Below are positions 58,460-64,000 of a stretch of 64,000 nucleotides of DNA, in pieces. The translations under genes were made by a program, and so were the position numbers. The notes under the pieces were generated by a model that saw only the letters and a list, made by a program, of their open reading frames with translations, did no database searches and was not told the origin of the DNA. Each line of letters begins with the position of its first letter. Positions within the stretch are counted from its first letter, which is position 1. Origin of the DNA: Terfezia claveryi (Eukaryota > Ascomycota > Pezizomycetes > Pezizales > Pezizaceae); NCBI GenBank assembly GCA_015179025.1, contig WHUX01000067.1, forward strand, positions 124,001 through 188,000, in the 5' to 3' direction.

Positions 58460-61421
58460 TCAGTCATCGTCTCCTAGGCCATGCCACTCTTCATCGTCTA
58501 CAGCATCGCTGCCATTGCTGTTAAGACTTATAAGACCATCTTCTTGAGCGTCCATATCGACATCTTTAATATATAGGGGAAGTTTGAAGTTCCCTACCTT
58601 CCTGTTATTTGCTGTAGCGGGTTGGGATAAAAGGTAGTCGAGTGTGTAAATATTTTGGTCCGCCCTTCAAAGACCAGTTAGTTCAACATGTCTCAATGGA
58701 GAGCTGTTGATGTAAAGATTGATATAGAACTTACATTTTTGCCAGGTCACTTTGTACCTTACCTACGGCCTTCTGAACTACTCTCATTTCACCTGCGAAC
58801 TCGTGCCCCCTCTCCCTCAAATATCTTCCATGGCATGCCAACAATGCCTCAATCCATAGCAAGCAAAACTCCAAATGCGGCGTTGTCTCACACATCTCTG
58901 CTACGAACCTCAATAGCCTACTCAAATACACTACCGGCAAATCCTTGACCACATGCCTGATATCTTCCTGTGGTATTGATTCATAAATGTTATGAATGAT
59001 ATATCGCTCATTTAGACGGAGAGACATCACTAATGCTTTGAGATAGTCAGGGGTTGACTGCGCTTTAACTGTGGCGAGAGTAGAGGCTGGAGTGATGTCA
59101 ACGTCAAGATCAAAGGGGTCGAAGGCAATACTGTCATCGAGCGAGTATACCAGTAAACCCTCTGTCGAAGAAGCGGTGAAGGCTCGTCCGGTAGGGGAGA
59201 ATGCGAGGCTGGTAACGCGGATCTCGGGACGCATCTTGCGTGCGGAGAAGTCACCACGTGTAGCACCTGGAAGGGTATGATCTATCCTGTCCTCGAGATC
59301 CGAGGCTTCACCTTGGTCGTCCAAAAGGTCTCTTGCCCCAGCTTCGGTCATGTTTCTGCTCGACAGCATTTCCTGAGTGCCGTCGATCGATAAGTTTTGT
59401 GAAACGGTGAACTTCCTGATAATAGAACCTGAGGCTACGTCGTATAGGCAAATATACTTTGAGTTACCTGCTGCTAGCACACATGTCCCATCTGCACTGT
59501 AGGTTATTGTAGTGAAGTGTTTTGTAGCGGCGTTATTCGCAGCAGTTCGAAGGTCTGAGATCTTTCTCCCACCAGAGATATCTCGTTTCCCATCAATTAT
59601 GCCCTTTTGCTCAGAGTTGTTGACATCCCAGAAGGTCACTTGTCCATCAAGTGTGGCCACTGCAATTTCTTTCGAGTCGGGTCGACAAGATACAGACAAT
59701 ACGTCGGAAGACTGGGGAAGTTGCTCGCTGGTCTGAGTTCGCCCGAATAGTGTCCAAATGCGGACAGACTTATCCCAACTGCCACTCACCAGGAATGACC
59801 CATCAGGGGCAAAGGAGAGGGATGATATTGGAGCTTCATGCCCTTGAAGTCGGTCGAGCAGCTGTCCTGTCTGGACAGACCATAGGTGGATATCAAATGA
59901 CTCAAGAGAGCCTGCACAGACAACTTCACCGGAAGGATCCACTGTAAGGGAGGAGAATGAAAGACGTGATGGAGACGTGAACGTACGGAAGTTGCGATAT
60001 CTTATAAGGTCCCAAGCTCGCACTGAACCATCTAAGGACGCTGTGAATAAAACATTTCCACGTTTTGCAAACTCACAAGCCGTCACCCCAGAACTATGCT
60101 CTGCGAAGGTAACAATACAGAACCCAGATGAAGCTTCCCAGACTTTAATCTTGCCATCATCGGCAGCGGTGATTATCCGCTGCCCATCTGGAGAGTATAT
60201 TATCGAGTTCATAGCATCAAAATGCCCCTGTTGCTTCAAGATGTATGATTCTGATTGCCATTCCCAAACAAGGAGCTGCCCTAACTTTGACGCACCAAAG
60301 GCGAGCCATTCACCTGTCTTATTGATTGTCACAAAGTCGATGCCGGCATTAGAAATTGAAAGTTTGTGAATCATATTGAACTCGGGCATTTCGTACAGGC
60401 CGAAGGTCCCGGAGGAGAAACCAACTACCAGCAGGTTAGCCGCAGGGTGGAAGGTAGTGCACTTGACCGAGATTCGTTGATCGAGCTTAAAGGAAAATCG
60501 GTTCTCTATGCGCCATTGCATTTTTGAAGGGTCCTCTTCCTCCTCATCTTCGTCCATCTCGTCATCAGACTCAACGTCCCGCCGTGATCGCTTCTTGTAC
60601 TTCCATTCAAAACAGATACCATCTTTGCTGACCGTGTAAACTGTCTCCTGGTCTTTAGAGAAATACGATCCGATGACACTGCCTTTATGTGCCGCCAATG
60701 ATGTGGGTACAAAGCCCTCAACTGGATTAAGCGAAAACACTTTTGCAGTAAGATCCTTGGATCCTGTCAAGAAGAATCTCGAATCCCCAGACCATGTAAT
60801 AGAGTTGATGTCGTCAAAGTGTCCAGTGTACACCCGGTGCCGCACGAATGGGGCGAATTCCCGCTCCTCACAGACCTGTGGAGTCTTCCAGACTTCTACC
60901 TGACGACCTGCTGCCACAGCGAAAAACTTGCCATCGGGGGAGAATTTGATGTCCTGGACTTTTGATTTGAAATTGAAGTGGTGTAGAGGTGTGCGACGTA
61001 TGAAATTTGTCAAAATGGCCCGTCCATCTGAATTTTGTCAACTCAAATTCCTGGGTAGCCTCCGGGGCCAACTCATACCTTCATCAACTGACAGCAGAAG
61101 GGTAGCCTGTGGGTTTAAAGCTATTCGAGCGATGTTTTTCCGGTGCTCGAAGGTGAAGGTGAAGGATTTGTTACTGCAACCCCAAATCAGCATCAAAGAC
61201 ATTGCGCTTGGGGGAAAACTGATTTCTACTTGACGAGATCAAAGCATGTCACCCTGTTTCCGACAGGTGAAAGCAAAGTGTTGCCGTCTGGTGTGAAGAG
61301 TAGATTCCCGCGGCAGTAAACTGTTCCAAGCAGATTAGAGAACTGTCGGAAGGGGTCAGTCACGGTCACAGTAATGAGTGGCTGATTCCCGAGCTGTACT
61401 TGCCTTAAAGCCAACTTTCAT
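58460..61421 (-). CDS. pwp2: PWP2/UTP1, WD40 protein of the SSU processome
   Basis: Five exons: 61421-61404, 61342-61230, 61173-61079, 61027-58735, 58664-58460, giving 907 residues, close to yeast Pwp2 (923). Exon 1 is only MKVGFK. Its intron has a GC donor (AAG|GCAAGT) and acceptor CGACAG. The others are GT-AG (56, 51 and 70 nt). Splicing restores FSNLLGTVYCRGNLLFTPDG, FDLVNNKSFTFTFEHRKNIARI and LLLSVDEDGRAILTNF, diagnostic of PWP2. Two WD40 propellers follow, with an acidic insert (DDEMDEDEEEED, ~190). The C-terminal Utp12-like helical region is DSIAFDPFDLDVDITP through LLACHGRYLRERGHEF, ending in an acidic tail EEWHGLGDDD. It acts in the UTP-B module on pre-18S rRNA in the nucleolus. Confidence 0.95.
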
Positions 61422-62125
61422 TGTGGTGGTGGTGAGAATGGAACTGGCCTGGCCAGTCAGTACAATTGAAAATCACCAAAAATTTGCACTCAGTTGCATA
61501 CTTAATGAAGTAACTAAACCGTCTTCGGGCTTGGCGTTTCTCATTTCAAAACGACATCAGTTTAAGAGGTGATTTTTTTATTTCATGAACAATTCAACAT
61601 TCGCAATTGCCAATTGGTTCCACGGAAATTATACTAGTCCAATCTTTCATATCCTTCCGAACTTCAATACTTTCGGCACGGGCTGTATGATTGCAGTATA
61701 CGGAGTACATCATCTCTATCAAGATCTCTACCAGGGTCTGATTGAGACTAATCAAGATAATTTTCTCAGACTGATAGGCGTTAATGGACCAATGATACGC
61801 GACTCGGTGGAACAATGGTATTGTTGTTGCTCTTCCGCAGAAGTAGGCTAACGAGCTGGGCAACTCATTTGCTGCTTTAGATTCTTGGTGGAATGTGTAT
61901 CCCCTGTTCAGGGGTTTTTGTCTCCGTGAATTTCGCTACCGTTGCTTGCTTGCTGCTGGCATCAAATCATCCACCTCTCGCCAAAAGTAAACCTCCCTCC
62001 TCCTCCGCCTGTCCACCCACTTGCTGCAGCGATTTGCCTCTATCTCATCCTTCGAGATACTTTTTCTTCGACGCCCTCTCCTTGGAGTGTCAATCACCTC
62101 CTTCTACAAGCAATAATTATTCATC
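61422..62125. promoter_or_regulatory. Divergent promoter pwp2 / cdc12
   Basis: 704 bases separate two divergent start codons. The part before cdc12 (61,970-62,125) is C/T-rich, typical of a fungal leader. The open frame at 61,585-61,851 has no recognised family and is probably not coding. Confidence 0.5.
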
Positions 62126-63627
62126 ATGCCGTCCGGACACGTCGACAATGCGATTGGTATTGCTAATTTGCCTAACCAGAGGCACAAGATCGTTGCAAAG
62201 AGGTCAGCACTACTCCTTATGTAACTCTTTGATGAGGAACACGGGCTAACGTTGAATATAGAGGCGCGGCCTTCACGATAATGGTGGTGGGAGAGAGTGG
62301 CTTGGGAAAGACGACCTTCGTGAACACCCTATTTAGCACAACCATCAAAAACTATGCGGAACATCGTCTGCGTCACAAGAAGCAAATGGACAAGACTGTA
62401 CAACACCCCCGAACTGGCTTGAGCACTGTATACTTACTGGTTATAGGTCGAGATTGCTATCACCAAAGCTGAATTGGAGGAGAAATTCTTCAAAGGTACT
62501 ATTCCATATCAACATTAGCTAGCTCATGCAGATACGGAAACTAAAATGTATTTCTGCCCTACAGTTAGGCTTACGGTTATCGACACCCCTGGCTTCGGAG
62601 ACTACGTCAACAACCGGGATTCATGGATGCCGATAGTCGAGTTTCTAGACGACCAGCATGAATCTTACATGTTACAGGAGCAGCAACCTCGTCGTACTGA
62701 TAAGATCGATCTCCGTGTCCACGCTTGTTTATACTTCATCCGACCAACAGGTCACACACTTAAGCCTTTGGACATCGAAGTTATGAAAAGACTATGTACC
62801 CGTGTGAACTTGATCCCAGTGGTTGCTAAGGCGGATACTCTTTCCCCTGCAGACCTTGCCAAGTTCAAGCAGAGGGTATGTCGAAGACACGATCTAGGCA
62901 ACGTGAAATTCCGTTAACAATTTCTTAGATTCGTGCAGTTGTCGAGGCTCAAGGAATCAAGATCTACCAGCCACCAATTGAGGAGGATGATGAAGCTGCC
63001 GCACAGCATGCTCGCAGTCTCATGGTATGTACTTTATTCACTCGACTGTCGACTGAACATCATTAAATCTAATAATGTTTTAGGCTGCTATGCCATTTGC
63101 CGTCATTGGCTCAGAGAAGGATGTCAAGACATCTGATGCGCGCATCGTCAAGGGTCGCCAGTATAGTTGGGGTGTTGCTGAGGTTGAGAACGAAGACCAC
63201 TGCGACTTTAAGAAACTCCGCAGTATCTTGATCCGCACTCACATGCTCGACCTTATCCACACCACCGAAGAGCAACATTATGAGGCTTACCGTGCATCTC
63301 AGATGGAAACCAGGAAGTTCGGCGAGGCCAGGCCAAGGAAGCTCGACAACCCCAAGTTCAAGGAGGAGGAGGAGAACCTTAGGAAGAGATTCACGGAACA
63401 AGTCAAGAAGGAGGAGGCTAGGTTCAGGCAATGGGAACAGAAGTTGATCTCCGAGAGGGACCGATTGAACAAGGATTTGGAATCCACACATGCTGCGTAT
63501 GGCCCCGCATTTCCAAAAATGAATTAGATGCGTTGTCTAACGGATTTCTTTGAGCAGTATCAAGCAACTAGAGTTAGAGCTTGAACAAATGCAAGGTAAC
63601 GTGGCCAGGAGTCATGGCAGGCGCTAA
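62126..63627 (+). CDS. cdc12: Septin Cdc12/AspC
   Basis: Seven exons: 62126-62202, 62262-62397, 62447-62495, 62565-62875, 62929-63024, 63084-63496, 63558-63627, giving 383 residues. All introns are GT-AG, 49-69 nt. The N-terminus [17 protein letters not shown] holds the lipid-binding basic patch. P-loop GESGLGKTT (36-44), switch [12 protein letters not shown] (G4) and the septin unique element [14 protein letters not shown] follow. The C-terminal coiled coil ends [10 protein letters not shown] and RSHGRR. The stretch [16 protein letters not shown] identifies the Cdc12/AspC group rather than Cdc3, Cdc10 or Cdc11. It forms hetero-oligomeric filaments at septation sites, where Cyk3 also works. 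Each splice restores family-conserved sequence, so the model is firm. Confidence 0.95.
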
Positions 63628-64000
63628 ATGCTGTACTAGTTGTGGGGGATTACGGAGAACGACATGATATCAGCTGTTAATGGTTAATGGGGCTGGTAGT
63701 GCTGTGGAGAGTTCACTTGACCTGGGATTGGGGCACCTTAATTTCTCAGATAATAATTAAAGATGAGTTGTGTGATACCAGTTGAGTTTATTGAGATATG
63801 TTGTATTCTTTTTAAAAAGGTGTTCTGTCTCTGTGGGCTCTCCCCGTTCTTTCATTTATTTTTTTTCTTTTGGCACTTTACTCCATTTTAGTTTCTCTTA
63901 CCTTCAATTAGCCTACTTATCTGCGTACGATATCAATTTACTTTCTGTGTCTACATCTTTTCCTGTCATCAACCCCCTACTCACAATATTTTTCTGTCAT
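63628..64000. other. 3' flank of cdc12
   Basis: T-rich sequence after the stop, with no second gene visible before the window ends. Confidence 0.5.

Noticed and set aside
61585..61851. 88-residue ORF between pwp2 and cdc12
   Set aside because: It lies in the shared promoter, overlaps an antisense frame of equal length and has no recognisable motif.
1..64000. CRISPR array, operon, riboswitch or bacterial-type system
   Set aside because: The window is eukaryotic with spliced genes. No spaced identical repeats of CRISPR type and no polycistronic layout were seen.

Overview
The window looks like a TE-rich nuclear chromosome segment of a filamentous ascomycete. The genes have short GT-AG introns (about 45-90 nt, one of 186 nt) with CTAAC/CTGAC-like branch points, CT-rich leaders and fungal-type proteins (septin Cdc12, Cyk3, an HDA2/3-type chromodomain protein, PWP2). 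Only nine housekeeping-type genes are clear in 64 kb, separated by long repeat-filled stretches. That density suits a repeat-expanded genome such as that of a truffle-like Pezizomycete, but the lineage is an inference.

Layout. 1-7.2 kb: promoter region and the cytokinesis gene cyk3 (+). 8.6-12.3 kb: first cluster of tRNA-derived SINEs, LINE 3' tails and a broken copy of a small-ORF repeat. 13.5-19.1 kb: compact gene island with srp54 (-), mitochondrial ribosomal protein uL1m (+), COG2 (-) and a periplasmic-binding-protein-like gene (+), arranged as divergent and convergent pairs. 20-31 kb: repeat zone holding two intact copies of a small unrecognised ORF (20,983 and 25,545), two inverted copies of a transposon end with an integrase C-terminus and a Cys-rich CXC motif, and a LINE fragment inserted into one of them. 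31.5-34.8 kb: second, dense cluster of eight SINE copies. 35.9-38.2 kb: telomeric ssDNA-binding OB-fold gene (-). 40-43 kb: GC-rich minisatellite split by a 5'-truncated LINE, then a gag-like remnant. 46.0-46.6 kb and 50.0-50.4 kb: two non-autonomous elements with terminal inverted repeats. 48.1-48.5 kb: small Ser/His-rich gene (-). 51.1-63.6 kb: second gene island with a chromodomain HDA2/3-like gene (-), PWP2 (-) and septin cdc12 (+).

Functional links. Cyk3 and Cdc12 both act at the division septum. SRP54 and COG2 act in the secretory pathway. PWP2 and uL1m serve cytosolic and mitochondrial ribosomes. The telomere-binding and HDA2/3-chromodomain proteins act on chromatin. These are unlinked housekeeping roles, not a pathway cluster. 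Exon structures were assembled by hand from splice signals, reading frame and family knowledge. Two genes (srp54 and the telomere gene) each need one extra base in a G/C homopolymer to read through.

The two most unusual signals are a family of at least 13 SINE copies whose tRNA head still carries an intron-like insert, and a small-ORF family whose coding sequence has diverged more than its flanking DNA while staying in frame.
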